Assembly: GCA_963971285.1 (NCBI GenBank)
Contig: OZ020250.1
Coordinates: 8,416,499-8,480,498, forward strand
Length of the DNA stretch: 64,000 bases
Direction of reading: 5' to 3'
Origin: Astropecten irregularis
Lineage: Eukaryota > Echinodermata > Asteroidea > Paxillosida > Astropectinidae
The notes below the pieces were generated by a model, which was not told the origin of the DNA, ran no database searches, and worked only from the letters and a program-made list of their open reading frames with translations. Position 1 is the first letter of the stretch; every line of letters begins with the position of its first letter. The position numbers were made by a program, and so were the translations under genes. This document shows positions 44,414 to 54,930 of this stretch, piece after piece.

Positions 44414-45246
44414 ATGTACTTATAATGCATCTCAGTAACACGGAATTATACTTATTCCTCAACGAGTTGTACTGTTGATTTCGGAAGGTAAATTTCTTGT
44501 TGGAAGATGTTTGAAATTGAGTCTGGGAGGTTAGAGGTACAGTACAGGATTTGTAACATACTAAAACAGAAATATTTACAGATTTACGTAAAACTTTCAG
44601 GATATAAAGATGGTGTTGGTAGAAACATATACCTTGAAAATATTTCCACCTGAAATTGTGTATTAACAAGGACTGAAAACAGTTTTGATCTCGGGGTCAG
44701 ATCAAAACCATTCTTTATGTTTTATAAGAAACAATGAGTAGGTTTTTCACTATATTCTCAGAGTCAGATGTCCAATTGAGCTCAAAGGTTTATTAGTTCG
44801 TGTACATGCTGGATTTGACAAAAAGTGTGAGCGTTGTTCTGTGACATTTGCCAATCATGTATTATACCTTTATCTAAAAGATTAGCTGGCCACCAAACTG
44901 AGGTCGAGAGTGGCATAAAATCACCGCGGTGTGGTAAGATATTAGCGACTATTCAAAGATCGCGAAGAGGATATTTCTGGAGAAGTATTTTCAGGCTGAA
45001 GACCAATAAATGAGAATTGACCAGTTTGCGGAGCTCATTGATATTGTGTCTATATGGTGTATAGTGTATACCCTTAGAGTTATGACTTTTAACTGTGAGA
45101 TGTTTTGATGAAATAAGGGCTGTCTCTAAAGTCTAATGTCACTTTATACGTTAGTCATGTAAGTGACGGGGTATTTGTGGGAGTTCTATGGGTACAAGTA
45201 GTTTTCTTTGCATTGTCTTTCACCTACAACTCATTGGAAGTATTAA

Positions 45247-45555
45247 AGGTAATATCATACTTTGGTTTTTATCAAAGAAATACAGTCATCTGTGAACATT
45301 TCATAGTCCCATACGGTGCCCACTTTTTGAGAAAACAGTGAAAACAGAGAAAGTCTTTTTTCTTTTATTTTTGATCTTTTAAAATATCAAAAAGATTTTC
45401 GGTCGTTGTTTTACTAATTTCTGGGTAAATACACCATTTCAGGCGGAAATATTTTAACGATAGGTTTCTACTAGCATCATCTTCATACACTGAAAGTTAT
45501 ACGTAAATCTGGGAATATTCCTGTGTGGGTCTCTTACCAAAGTATGATACTACCT
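45247..45555 (+). mobile_element. TTAA-target MITE, complete, 309 bp
   Basis: The TIR AGGTAATATCATACTTTGG pairs with CCAAAGTATGATACTACCT (one mismatch) and is flanked by TTAA on both sides (45243-45246, 45556-45559). A TTAA target is known for piggyBac and Kolobok superfamilies. The sequence does not decide between them. The interior includes an imperfect hairpin around TTTTAAAATATCAAAA. Confidence 0.8.
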
Positions 45556-45723
45556 TTAAACCTATGACCAAATTGAAAAGAAAACGAACATATTTAGGAC
45601 ACTTTACTTTGCTGTGTTGCTTGATCTCCTCGGTTTTGTATTGCCCATTTTGCCTGGTTGCCTATGGGAAAGTACTTACTGGTCTTCATCCTTTATGGTA
45701 TTAATTGTAACAAATGCTGTAAG

Positions 45724-47625
45724 CATGGGCGGAAATCCCTCCTCGATCATGGGGGGGACATCAATTTACACTTCATAAGAGAGTAACTTTCAGTATACAG
45801 TGCCATGCCTATGGCCTAGCATACGCTTGCATGTATGGTAGGTGTGCCGATCACGAGTGTTCTCCAACTTTGAAAAATAAAACTTAGATATGAGGCTATG
45901 CGTGGTAGAAGTACAGGTTTTTTTGTAACACCATGTGACACTCTTGTGTGAGTATGGGGTGGCTGACCCGTGGCTCTGAAAAGAGCCGATTAACTCGATG
46001 TTCCTACCAGTGTGCTTAAGTTGCCAGCAAACCCATAATTTTGGGTAAAGAAATAAAGTTACGGCGTGGGGTCCGGGGCCCGCTTAAGGGTCCGGGGCCC
46101 GCTTAAGGGCCCCATGAAAATTTTGATTCTAGATGCTCTGTAGTGCATTCTAAGGCAATTCCTGGCCACTTTCCTCATACTTTTTTTAGCGACAGATTAA
46201 AAGATTTTAATCAGACTTGCATGGCAGAAGTACATAATAGGCTTTTTGGTAACACCATGTGACACTCTTGTGTGAGTACGTTTTTGGTCTGAAAAGAGCA
46301 TGATAACTGGATGTTCCGACCAGTATGCTCTGGTCGCTCGCAAACATATGACTTTTTTAAGGCAAGTAAAGTTACGAAGTGGGGTCCGGGGCCCGCTTAA
46401 GGGCCCCGAGAAAATTTTGATTCTAAATGCTCTGTAGTGCATTCTAAGGCAATTCCTGGCCACTTTCCTCAGACTTTTTTTAGCGAAAGATTAAAAGATT
46501 TTAATCAGACTTGCATGGCAGAAGTACATAATAGGCTTTTTGGTAACACCATGTGACACCATAAGGGCCCCGAGAAAATTTTGATTCTAAATGCTCTGTA
46601 GTGCATTCTAAGGCAATTCCCGGCCACTTTCCTCAGATTTGTTTAGCAAATGTTCTGCGAAAGTTTAGCAATTGTTCTGCCTGAAATGGTGTACTTTATC
46701 AAGAAATGAGTAAAAACAACGACACAAAACATTTTCGATCTTAAAAAGATCCTGTGAGGTCGCAGATTTGAATTTAGAAATATGCCTATGGTAAAGCAAA
46801 AAATGTAAACCTCAAAATGAGAAACAGATTTTGAATGAAGAAAATGCAAATGTTTTGCTTCAGCTGAAAACAATACTTGGGTGAACCAGTTAAGTTTTTA
46901 ATTGAAGACACTGTATTTTATGGGCCTAGGTAGACTTCTATACTGTACTCTATTGTACTCAAATTCTGTAATTCCACAGAAAAATCATGAGAACTTTACA
47001 TTCATTACAAACGTAACGACAGATGACAAATAATAAATATAAATGTACCTTAATATTTCCAAATATGGCACCTTGTGTTTTGTTATGGATGTACGAGAAT
47101 TCTTCGGAAATATAGTTTGAATAAAGCAACCTCATTCAAAACGCAGTATCATGTGAAGAATAACTGAAGAAGTTTCGCGAAATTCCGACGACGAACGAGA
47201 TTAAATCCGTCATGAGTCAGTGCAAAATCGATGGATTTGAGAATGGTGCTATATGGAAAAAACGGTTTTAAATGGATCGATTCGAACGGGAGATGCCTAA
47301 CCAGATTTGTTGTATACACAAAATGTATACGTATGCAGACTGTATGCGGTTAAAGTCGATTGCAGTGCAGTAAACGTTACGTGTATGCATGCGGGCCGGC
47401 CATGCAGGGGCATCTCAACTGCACGTCGTCGATTTGAGTCGCATGGCAAACACGACAGTCCACAAAATTCGCCCATGGGAATGAGCAAGCCGTCAGTGCG
47501 CAATCGACAAAAAAGTTGCTCATGGTAAAGGGTTAAAACATGGAGGGGACAATCGACATTATGTCCCCCACTTCCAAAATCATGGGGGGACGTGTCCCCC
47601 CTGTCCCCCAGGATTTCCGCCCATG
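45724..47625. mobile_element. hAT-type non-autonomous transposon, 1902 bp
   Basis: The termini CATGGGCGGAAATCC (45724) and GGATTTCCGCCCATG (47625) are flanked by the 8-mer GCTGTAAG at 45716-45723 and 47626-47633. Subterminal G/C runs (GGGGGGGACA, TGTCCCCC) repeat inside the right end. It holds a tandem ~300-bp repeat and a fragment of the TTAA-target MITE. No transposase is encoded. Confidence 0.88.
45895..46640 (-). repeat. Tandem ~300-bp repeat with GGGGCCCGCTTAAGGGCCCC
   Basis: About two and a half units, each with GGTAACACCATGTGACACTC, a CTGAAAAGAGC segment, GTCCGGGGCCCGCTTAAGGG and ATTTTGATTCTA-ATGCTCTGT. The last unit lacks its middle. The palindromic GGGCCC-CTTAAG-GGGCCC core is doubled in the first unit. 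It is related to the 2.5 kb foldback. Confidence 0.75.
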
Positions 47626-47752
47626 GCTGTAAGGTCCGAGATGTCTGTCTGTAACATTGAAAGCAATTGGACTGCGCAGCGGAAGAGATAAGAAAGGGTG
47701 ACAAAAGAAGGACAAAACCCACAATGTCACATGAACCACGTAGTTAGTTTAA

Positions 47753-48102
47753 AGGTAATATCATACTTTGGTTTTTGTCCAAGAAATACAGATTCATGGA
47801 CAAAAATATCAAGGAAGATACAGTAACACTAATCTGTAAAAATTTCAGTCCCATACGGTTCCCACTTTTTGAGAAAAGAGTGAAAAATTGCCACAATATT
47901 TCTTAAGACTTTTCTGTTTTATTTTTTTTCTTTTAAAAGATCAAAAAGATTTCCGGTCGTTGTTTTAATAATTTCTGGATAAATACACCATTTCAGGCTG
48001 AGATATTTTAACGGTATGTTCCTACCACAAGCATCTTCATACCCTGTAAGTTATACGTAAATCTATAAACATTTCTGTTTTGGTTTCTTACCAGTACTAC
48101 CT
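47753..48102 (+). mobile_element. TTAA-target MITE, 350 bp
   Basis: AGGTAATATCATACTTTGG to AGTACTACCT, flanked by TTAA at 47749-47752 and 48103-48106. It has the same interior as 45247-45555 plus about 40 bp of extra internal sequence. The right TIR has lost the ATGAT step. Confidence 0.75.
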
Positions 48103-48106
48103 TTAA

Positions 48107-48920
48107 GTAAGTTCATTGTTATTGTATAATTGTTGTCCACATGCTTTTTAACTGAACTCTTCACCGTTATTTTATGCAGTGATTAATGAGTTGTATACGG
48201 TTTTCATGCAATTTAATACCGGGAAAGCTACTCACATTGCCAATTACTTGGTTTCCTCTCATTCCTAATCTTTTCTTGGGTTGTAATAGGACAACATCTG
48301 CAATTGAAAAGATATACAAAACCACAGTTCACGTAGAGTCTACCAAAGTTACAGTTACTAAAAACATAATAATCAAACTCGTCCAAAAGGCCACGTACAT
48401 GTATTCCATGTGCATCAATGTATGCATCAGCATACATCATACAATCTAAATTGAGATGTACCCTACTACATGATTGTACTCTGCAAAGGGGCAGCCACTG
48501 GTCGGAAATAATAGGTTAGCAATATGGGGGATGGCTGAAATCAATTCTGCCCTGCATTTGTTCAGGTGGTCAGTTGGGATGGGATCAAGCTCACATGTTG
48601 TACATTTGGATGCACAGATGGTAGATTCATCAACTTTTGTCTGTGTGACAAATCAAAAAAGTTTACCGTTTTTTAATTTCTCTGACTCATCTCAGTCATG
48701 TAATTAATAGTCGTGTGACTAAACAGTTGTACAAAAATAACCGGGGAAATGGTTTGCCGGTTGTTCATTTTGCATTTTCTTGGACGTTAATGTGGAGAAC
48801 AAAAAAAAAATATCAACGGAAACATCGTTTTGAAATTGGCGAGCAATGCTGAAGACATTGTAGTCTAGTCCCCGTCCCACTCAAGCATGTAAATGTATTG
48901 AATAACGTTGGGGACCAGGG
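48107..48920. other. Unrecognised spacer
   Basis: Open frames at 48186-48449 and 48474-48707 (plus) have no domain I can name. No splice-flanked exon stood out. Confidence 0.4.
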
Positions 48921-49399
48921 CCCTGTTGCATAAAGATTACTTAAGTTGAATTCTTAAGTACTCTACTTAAGTTCAGTTTTGATCAATTCTTCTTATATCA
49001 AGAAACATCTTATCTTATAACTCTACTTAGGATAAGAAGAGTTAATTAAATTTCAATATTCTTTAAAGAGGCTGGTCTGACCTTTGCTGCACAAACTATA
49101 TGGCTGTCATTTGCATTGTGCATTGTTCACACATGCACTGAATGAGAACATTTCACACCAATTCTTTTTAAATAGACGGTACTACAATGTCCATAGAATA
49201 CATGTCTGTGCCAGTTATCCACCAAAGACCATCAGTTGACAGTATTCACATGGTTTAAGTTGGAAAGAAAGAGTTTTGTCCCAACACAAAAATTCAACTT
49301 TGCCGGTATGTGGTACTTTCTAAGCCCCTATACTGCTTTATGGCACAGCAGCATTTTACATTGCAGTGTATTGCAATGCAACTTTGCAAGGGCCAGTAT

Positions 49400-49665
49400 T
49401 GTGGCGTCCGTGCCGGTCGGCCGCCAGAGGGCACCAGCGCGGTTCCACGGTGGAGCCGCGCAGTGGAGCCCCTGGTGGCCGGCCGGGGAGGCCCGTTCTT
49501 CCGGGCGGCGCATGCGCAGTGGTATTGTCGTGGCCTCGTTGCTGAAGTGTTTGTGGTGTATGTTTTTGTGGAAATAAACAGCCTGAAGCAGCAGAAACGA
49601 GTAAACCTGTGTTGAGAGTCCTTTCGTGGAGTGCGTGTGAGGAACCTCAAGTGTTCGACGCTACA
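49400..49665 (+). repeat. Gypsy 5' LTR, 266 bp
   Basis: TGTGGCGTCCGTGCC to GTGTTCGACGCTACA. It contains AATAAA at 49573-49578. It is followed by TTGTTGGCAGCGGCGG, a candidate primer-binding region. Confidence 0.93.
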
Positions 49666-49969
49666 TTGTTGGCAGCGGCGGCACGCAGAAGGCGGAAAAC
49701 AGGTGAATTTTTCGGAGATTTTCTGCAATGAATTCAGGAGATCACGGAAGTCTGGCACCTAACTCGCCACACGGCGAGGAGGCAGGCTGGAGTGCGGGCT
49801 CACGTAGTGGGGGCCCGTCTAGTGGATCAGCCAGCAGTACCTTCGTCACGGTGGACGAGTTGGAATCCTTTTTGCGGGATGGTCAAGTGGAATTTCGGGA
49901 CTTGGGCGGGGGGCTAAGTCATTGCAGTACGTCTACCCCTGCGGGGGGGTGGGCGTGCTCATGACCATA

Positions 49970-50425
49970 AATCATCAATGACTGGTACCCTGTCCCACGA
50001 GGGGCCGCCCCGTGCTGTAGACGGCGGCGCAGCAGACGGTTCGTTCCAATCGGAACGATCCCGAGTTGTGCTGATCGATGCAGCGGGGTGGAGCTTCGTC
50101 GGGATATACCCCAGATATTCTGTAACAACACAGTATATGCCAGGTCCCACGAGGGGCCGTCCCGTGCTGTAGACGATGGCGCAACATACGTTTCGTTCCA
50201 TTCGGAACGATCCCGGTTTGTGCTGTCCGATGCAGCGGGGGCGGGGCTTCGTCGGGACATGCCCCAGTTTGTTGGTAATAAAGCCGCATGTGTCGGGTCC
50301 CGCGAGGGGCCGCCCCGTACTGTAGACGCTAGCGCAGCACACGTTTCGTTCCATTCGGAACGATCCGGAGCTGTGCTGGTTGATGCAGCGGGGGCGGGGT
50401 TTCGTCCTGAGGCAACCCGCAATCC
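49970..50425 (+). repeat. Three ~155-bp tandem units within gag
   Basis: Each unit contains TCCC-CGAGGGGCCG-CCCGT, a CTGTAGACG, TTCGTTCCA-TCGGAACGAT and GATGCAGCGGGG-CGG, then GGGGCTTCGTC. They are in-frame multiples encoding SHEGPPRAVD, SFHSERS and DAAGAG-type blocks. Confidence 0.8.
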
Positions 50426-50654
50426 CTACGCTCATGAAAATAGTACTGAAGCGCCACTCGGTGCTTACATGGATACGACTTGTGTGGCCTCCCATTCGGG
50501 GCGCCCCCAGGCTGGATTTGCCCATATAGCGGGGGCGGGAGACCGTCCGAGCACGCATCAGGCGGCACAACTGGGCGCGGATCTCCCCCAGCAGTACTTT
50601 CGTCCCCACTATTGCAGTGCGGCGAGTCCTGACCTCCACTCGGAGCAGGCCCGC

Positions 50655-51115
50655 ACTGCACGACTCTATGGCGCGGAGCCGGCAAGGTTGCTCCGCGCGG
50701 GAGTCAATGGGGCAGAGCTGCTCCGCACACAAGTCAATGGGGCGGAGCCGACAGAGTTGCTCCGCACGGACGTCTATGGCGCGGAGCTGGTAAGGTTGCT
50801 CCGCACGGGAGTCAATGGGCCAGAGCTGCTCCGCACACAAGTCAATGGTGCGGAGCCGACGAGGTTGCTCCGCACGTGAGTTTATGGGGCGGAGCCGACG
50901 GAGTCGCTCCGCACACAAGTCAATGGGGCGGAGCCGACAGAGTTGCTCCGCACGGACGTCTATGGCACGGAGCCGGCAGCGTTGCTCCGCACGGACGTCT
51001 ATGGCGCGGAGCCGGCAAGGTTGCTCCGCACGGGAGTCAATGGGGCAGAGTTGCTCCACACACAAGCCAATGGGGTGGAGCCGGCACGGTTGTTCCACAC
51101 ACAAGCCAACGGAAC
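50655..51115 (+). repeat. Coding minisatellite (TGCTCCGCAC units) within gag
   Basis: About a dozen units of 30-42 bp, all multiples of 3, built on TGCTCCGCACG, GTCAATGG or GTCTATGG and GCGGAGCCG. One frame translates as LLRTxVNGAE(P) repeats. All three plus frames and one minus frame stay open, which produces a spurious 437-codon minus ORF. Confidence 0.85.
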
Positions 51116-51912
51116 GGAACCGACCCGGCTGCTCGGCCGTACTCCACTGCAGTTGGGAGATCCCCTGGGACGTCACCACCCGGTGCTCCCAGGGGGGGCC
51201 GACCCGGTTTCTGCCGATGTTTGGACGGCCCCTAAACAGGCGGGGGGGGCGCGCTCCCCAAGTGCCAGTCAAGCGGGGGACTACAACGCCTGATCACTTC
51301 GGGCCGGGGGGTCGGAGACCACTGATGCTCCCCAACAAGTTTGACGGGATCTCGTCATGGTCGGATTACTTGATCCATTTCGAGAGCGTTGCAGCAGTCA
51401 ATCAGTGGGGCGAGGCGGAGAAGGCGATGTTCCTTGCAGCTCACCTAAAGGGCGCGGCCCAGGAGGCATTGGCGGATATGGTACCGGAAAAGCGGAAGGA
51501 ATATTCCTCCATTTTGGAAAACTTCGAGCAGCGGTTCGGGGTGACAGCACAGATTCCACTACATCGGGCTCAGTTGTCTATGCGTACGAGGGGCCGAGAC
51601 GAGTCACTCAATAGCCTAGGACAATCCATCCGACGGTTGGTGTTGAGGAGCTACCCGAAGCTGCCCACACAGGCCCGTGAGGATTTGGCGGTCGAGGCTT
51701 TCCGCAATGCCCTGCGAGAGGAACAGCTGCAGCGTCACATCTTCTCCAGGAAAGAACGACTTTGACCGAAGCCGTCACTCTGGCGACCGAAATGGAAGCA
51801 TTTCTCGAGTCGCAAGCGCAAAACAGAAAAGTGAAACCGATGGCTAGAGACGTGAGGTCGGTAGCCCAGCCTCCTCCAACCCCTGCTGAGGAACCCAAAT
51901 CGGCGCGCCCAG

Positions 51913-53436
51913 GTGGAGTGCTATGGGGGCCACGAATTTGGACACATCAGGCGGTACTGCTCTCCGAAACGGCAGTCTGCCTCCTTCCAACCAGGGGAGG
52001 TGCAGGTGGGAGCCATTATGGGGGCTGGGCAGGAAGAAGCCACAACCACGGAAGGGCTCCTGGGAGCCTGGGACCAGGAAGAACTCAAACAGGAACAACG
52101 TAGTGACCCAGAGCTGGACAAGATCGTGCGGTGGCTGGAAGACGGGGTCCCCAAACCCAGCTGGCGGGACGTCTCGGCGCTGGGTGAAGGCCCAAAGTAC
52201 TGGTGGGCTAAGTGGGAGACGCTGCGGCTGTCCCAGGGCGTATTGCAGGTGAAGTGGGAGCAGCCCAATGGCGAACCGCCGGTATGGAAGGTTGTGGTAC
52301 CACGGGTGAAAGTCGACGACGTTTTGCGACTGGCGCATGACAATAGGACTTCAGGACATTTGGGGATTACCCGGACCGTCGCGCGGCTGAGACAGGCCCC
52401 GGTGTTCTGGAGGGAGATGCGACGCCAGGCAGAAGATTGGTGTCAAAAGTGCCACAAGTGCGGGTCAAAGAAGTCATCTCCTCGACCCCTCAAGGCCCCA
52501 CTTCAACAGTACCTGGTAGGGGCCCCGATGGAGCGCCTCGCGATCGACCTCACGGGTCGATTTCCGAGGACGAGGACAGGGAATTCTAGTATCATGGTGG
52601 TGGCCGACTACTTTACGAAGTGGGTGGAGGCGTTTCCGATTCCGGACCAGACTGCTCAGACTGTCGCCAGAGTCCTCGTCGAACAGGTCATCACCCGGTT
52701 TGGAGCTCCCCTCGAGATCCACACGGATCAAGGGAGGGAGTTCGAAGCCGAGCTCTTCCAGGGCACCTGTAAGCTGCTCGGCGTCCAAAAGACCCGTACC
52801 ACACCGTTCCACCCCCAGTCTGACGGGATGGTGGAGCGGTTCAACCGCACAGTCAAGACGATGCTGAGCCTGTTTGTTCATGAGAACCAGGACGATTGGG
52901 ATGAACACCTACCGTACGTGATGATGGCGTACCGCTCCTCCCAGCAAGATAGCACGAAATTCACGCCCAACATGCTGATGTTCGGCCGGGAAGTGCGACT
53001 CCCGTTGGACCTGGTGGTGGGCCAGCCGGAGAAACCAAAGGCAGGCGCAGCAGAGCACGAATATGTGGAGGGGTTGAGGACAAAGATAGAGTGCGCCCAC
53101 GAGTTTGCCCGTCATCTGCGGAAGAGCCAGACATATCAAAAGCGACATTACGATCGTCGAGCAGAAAGTGCCAGCTATAAGCCTGGCCACCCTGTGTGGT
53201 TGTATACCCCCTCCAAGAAAGTGGGTCGCACGCCCAAGTTGCAGTGCTGGTGGGACGGGCCCTTCGTGGTGACACAGAAGATCGATGATGTCACGTTCCG
53301 CGTGCAAAAATCCCCTCGAGCCAAAGCCAAGGTGGTTCATTCCAATCGGCTTAAGCCGTATCTGGGCGACGCCGAAGTGGACTGGTGGAGGCACGTAGCG
53401 CAGAACCTGCCAAAAGGGGGACCGCCACCAACTTAA
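51913..53436 (+). CDS. Gypsy zinc knuckle fused directly to integrase
   Basis: The frame starts with a damaged knuckle (CYGGHEFGHIRRYC, second Cys replaced by Gly). It goes at once to the integrase N-terminus: HHCC region H-SGHLG ... WCQKCHKCG (52340-52470). The catalytic core follows with AIDLTGRFP near 52543, HTDQGREFEAEL near 52720, and FHPQSDGMVERFNRTVKTM near 52810, so all three DDE acids are present. The C-terminal domain has GHPVWLYTP and LQCWWDGPFVV, then HSNRLKPYLGD. Protease, RT and RNase H (normally about 2 kb) are missing between knuckle and integrase. TAA at 53434-53436 ends the frame, and the same frame stays open beyond it. Confidence 0.9.
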   Translation: MECYGGHEFGHIRRYCSPKRQSASFQPGEVQVGAIMGAGQEEATTTEGLLGAWDQEELKQEQRSDPELDKIVRWLEDGVPKPSWRDVSALGEGPKYWWAKWETLRLSQGVLQVKWEQPNGEPPVWKVVVPRVKVDDVLRLAHDNRTSGHLGITRTVARLRQAPVFWREMRRQAEDWCQKCHKCGSKKSSPRPLKAPLQQYLVGAPMERLAIDLTGRFPRTRTGNSSIMVVADYFTKWVEAFPIPDQTAQTVARVLVEQVITRFGAPLEIHTDQGREFEAELFQGTCKLLGVQKTRTTPFHPQSDGMVERFNRTVKTMLSLFVHENQDDWDEHLPYVMMAYRSSQQDSTKFTPNMLMFGREVRLPLDLVVGQPEKPKAGAAEHEYVEGLRTKIECAHEFARHLRKSQTYQKRHYDRRAESASYKPGHPVWLYTPSKKVGRTPKLQCWWDGPFVVTQKIDDVTFRVQKSPRAKAKVVHSNRLKPYLGDAEVDWWRHVAQNLPKGGPPPT

Positions 53437-54897
53437 GACCAGGAGGTAACGCTACCACCGAGTCCGTCGACTGACACTACCCAGGAGGATCCGGCGGATG
53501 GGGTGGGTGGTCAGTTAGCCAAGGAGGGACCACTACCAGTTGAGACGGGGAAGGGGACACTGCCGGAGGCGACGGCGACTGCCGCCCCCGGAGGACTGCG
53601 CAGCGAGGATGACGGATCCGATGCGGAATTGGCCAAGCCCGAAGGCGGACAGCCCTCTTCACCACCAGCGGCGCTGGCTCCTGGGAGAGTCACCCGGGGT
53701 GGCCGGAAGATAATCCGACCAAGCCGTTATTGCCAACAAATAACCAAGTGCTCTTCTTTGTCTTCCCCCTGCAGGATGGACCCGGCCCCGATTCATTGCC
53801 CGCACTGTGACCAGACGTTCGGGAGGAGGAGGAACTTAAAGAGACACCTCAACACCGCGTGTGTGGCGCTCCACCCGGAGCGCCCATACCCCTGCCAGAG
53901 AGGGTGCGGAGTCCGTTTTTGTAGGGCCGATGTCCGCACCAGACACCACCGGTTCTGCCAAGGAGACAGCGTGGCCGTGGTGATGGCGGAGGCCGATACA
54001 CTGGAGCTGCACGCCAGTGACGACGACATGGGACAGGCCCCGTCCCCGCCTCATCTCTCCCGGCAGGGGACCCCAGACCCACCTCCATTCGGACGGTGTG
54101 GTCCGGCAGGACGGTCCCCGTCGCCGCCGCCACTAAGAAGACGGGTAAGTCCAGTGTCGTCAGGGGGGCCGGGGGGCCGAGACCACCCGGAGCGGTCCTC
54201 CCGGCCTTCCCGCCCTGAACAGGACAGGTCGCCTGGTCGGCGGAGCCTAGACCGGGCCGAGCGACCCTGCCAGCCACCACCCCGGCGGAGTCCCGACCGG
54301 CGGTTCTCCTGGAGCCGTGCCCAGGGCAGGCGTCCTCGCTTCAGCAGGGCAGAGGAAGCAAGCCCTGGTCGCCCCCAGCCGACACGGGTGGAGGGCGGAA
54401 CACAGACGGAACCCCCGATGTCCCCTGGGGTTCCGGTCCAACCGTGGAATGGCCAGCGGAGGGTTCTGCCGGCCGGGTCTCGGGTGAGCCTTCCGGACGG
54501 GACCTCGCTGCGACTGGAGACGGCCGGCGCCCTCCACCCGGACAACACCACCAGGGAGGCCGCCACGCACATGCTGGAACCCCTGTGCGAGCATGCGCGG
54601 GACGAATGGCGGCTCGAAAGGACATTCCATGGAGCGGACGAGGCCGGCCACCGGCTGATGCGGACACGGGTGGTCCGCACCTGTGAAGTGCCTGGGCGTC
54701 TCCTGCAGACGTACCAGGGACAGCAGTACGGCAAGCACTTCGTAGATCCCTCCGTGTCCGCCCAACCTTCACTGGGAGGAATGCTGCCCCCTGGAGCGCC
54801 TCCACCCCCACGCTACCCCGATGGTGTCCCCCAAGAGTTCTGGGAGCAGCTGTTCCGGCAGACGGAGTTCCAGCGCCGGCCGCCACCCACCAACTAA
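53437..54897 (+). CDS. Accessory ORF after integrase with two C2HC fingers
   Basis: In frame with integrase after its TAA, 53437-53745 looks like a Pol tail ending RGGRKIIRPSRY. A pyrimidine tract and AG (53773-53774) sit just before ATG at 53776, so the 373-codon protein could be made from a spliced mRNA, as env-type genes are. Residues near 6-31 form a C2HC finger (CPHC, 12 residues, H, 4, C). A second degenerate finger follows (CQRGC...HHRFC). Then comes an Arg/Ser/Pro-rich stretch and a non-repetitive C-terminal region (EHARDEWRLERTFHGADEA, TYQGQQYGKHFVDPS, FWEQLFRQTEFQRR). No transmembrane segment is seen, so it is not an envelope. The function is unknown. Nucleic-acid binding is plausible. 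Confidence 0.7.
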   Translation, partial: DQEVTLPPSPSTDTTQEDPADGVGGQLAKEGPLPVETGKGTLPEATATAAPGGLRSEDDGSDAELAKPEGGQPSSPPAALAPGRVTRGGRKIIRPSRYCQQITKCSSLSSPCRMDPAPIHCPHCDQTFGRRRNLKRHLNTACVALHPERPYPCQRGCGVRFCRADVRTRHHRFCQGDSVAVVMAEADTLELHASDDDMGQAPSPPHLSRQGTPDPPPFGRCGPAGRSPSPPPLRRRVSPVSSGGPGGRDHPERSSRPSRPEQDRSPGRRSLDRAERPCQPPPRRSPDRRFSWSRAQGRRPRFSRAEEASPGRPQPTRVEGGTQTEPPMSPGVPVQPWNGQRRVLPAGSRVSLPDGTSLRLETAGALHPDNTTREAATHMLEPLCEHARDEWRLERTFHGADEAGHRLMRTRVVRTCEVPGRLLQTYQGQQYGKHFVDPSVSAQPSLGGMLPPGAPPPPRYPDGVPQEFWEQLFRQTEFQRRPPPTN

Positions 54898-54930
54898 AAC
54901 TTTGATTTCTTGTTCTTTCCTTGCATTTTT

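Larger units (their letters stand above)
49728..51765 (+). pseudogene. Gypsy Gag with repeat-rich N-terminal part, disrupted
   Basis: ATG at 49728 opens a short Ser/Gly-rich start (stop at 49964). The same frame is open again through two repeat blocks (50088-50879). The conserved Gag core (MLPNKFDGISSWSDYLIHFE near 51326, LRSYPKLPTQAREDLAVEAF near 51645) is in another frame, which stops at 51763-51765. The continuation TEAVTLATEMEAFLESQ lies in a third register. At least three frame changes are needed for one protein. This copy is therefore probably non-functional, unless some boundaries are introns. Confidence 0.7.

Noticed and set aside
47297..47739. Two minus-strand frames of 141 and 68 codons at the right end of the hAT-type element
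   Set aside because: They span G/C-tract terminal repeats and MITE DNA and show no domain.
49959..51272. 437-codon open frame on the minus strand
   Set aside because: It is the antisense of the gag tandem repeats. Its residues are the reverse-strand translation of a minisatellite, with no domain and no promoter context.
53503..54886. Several long minus-strand frames opposite the Gypsy accessory ORF
   Set aside because: High G+C removes stops. The forward frame has finger motifs and the reverse frames have none.
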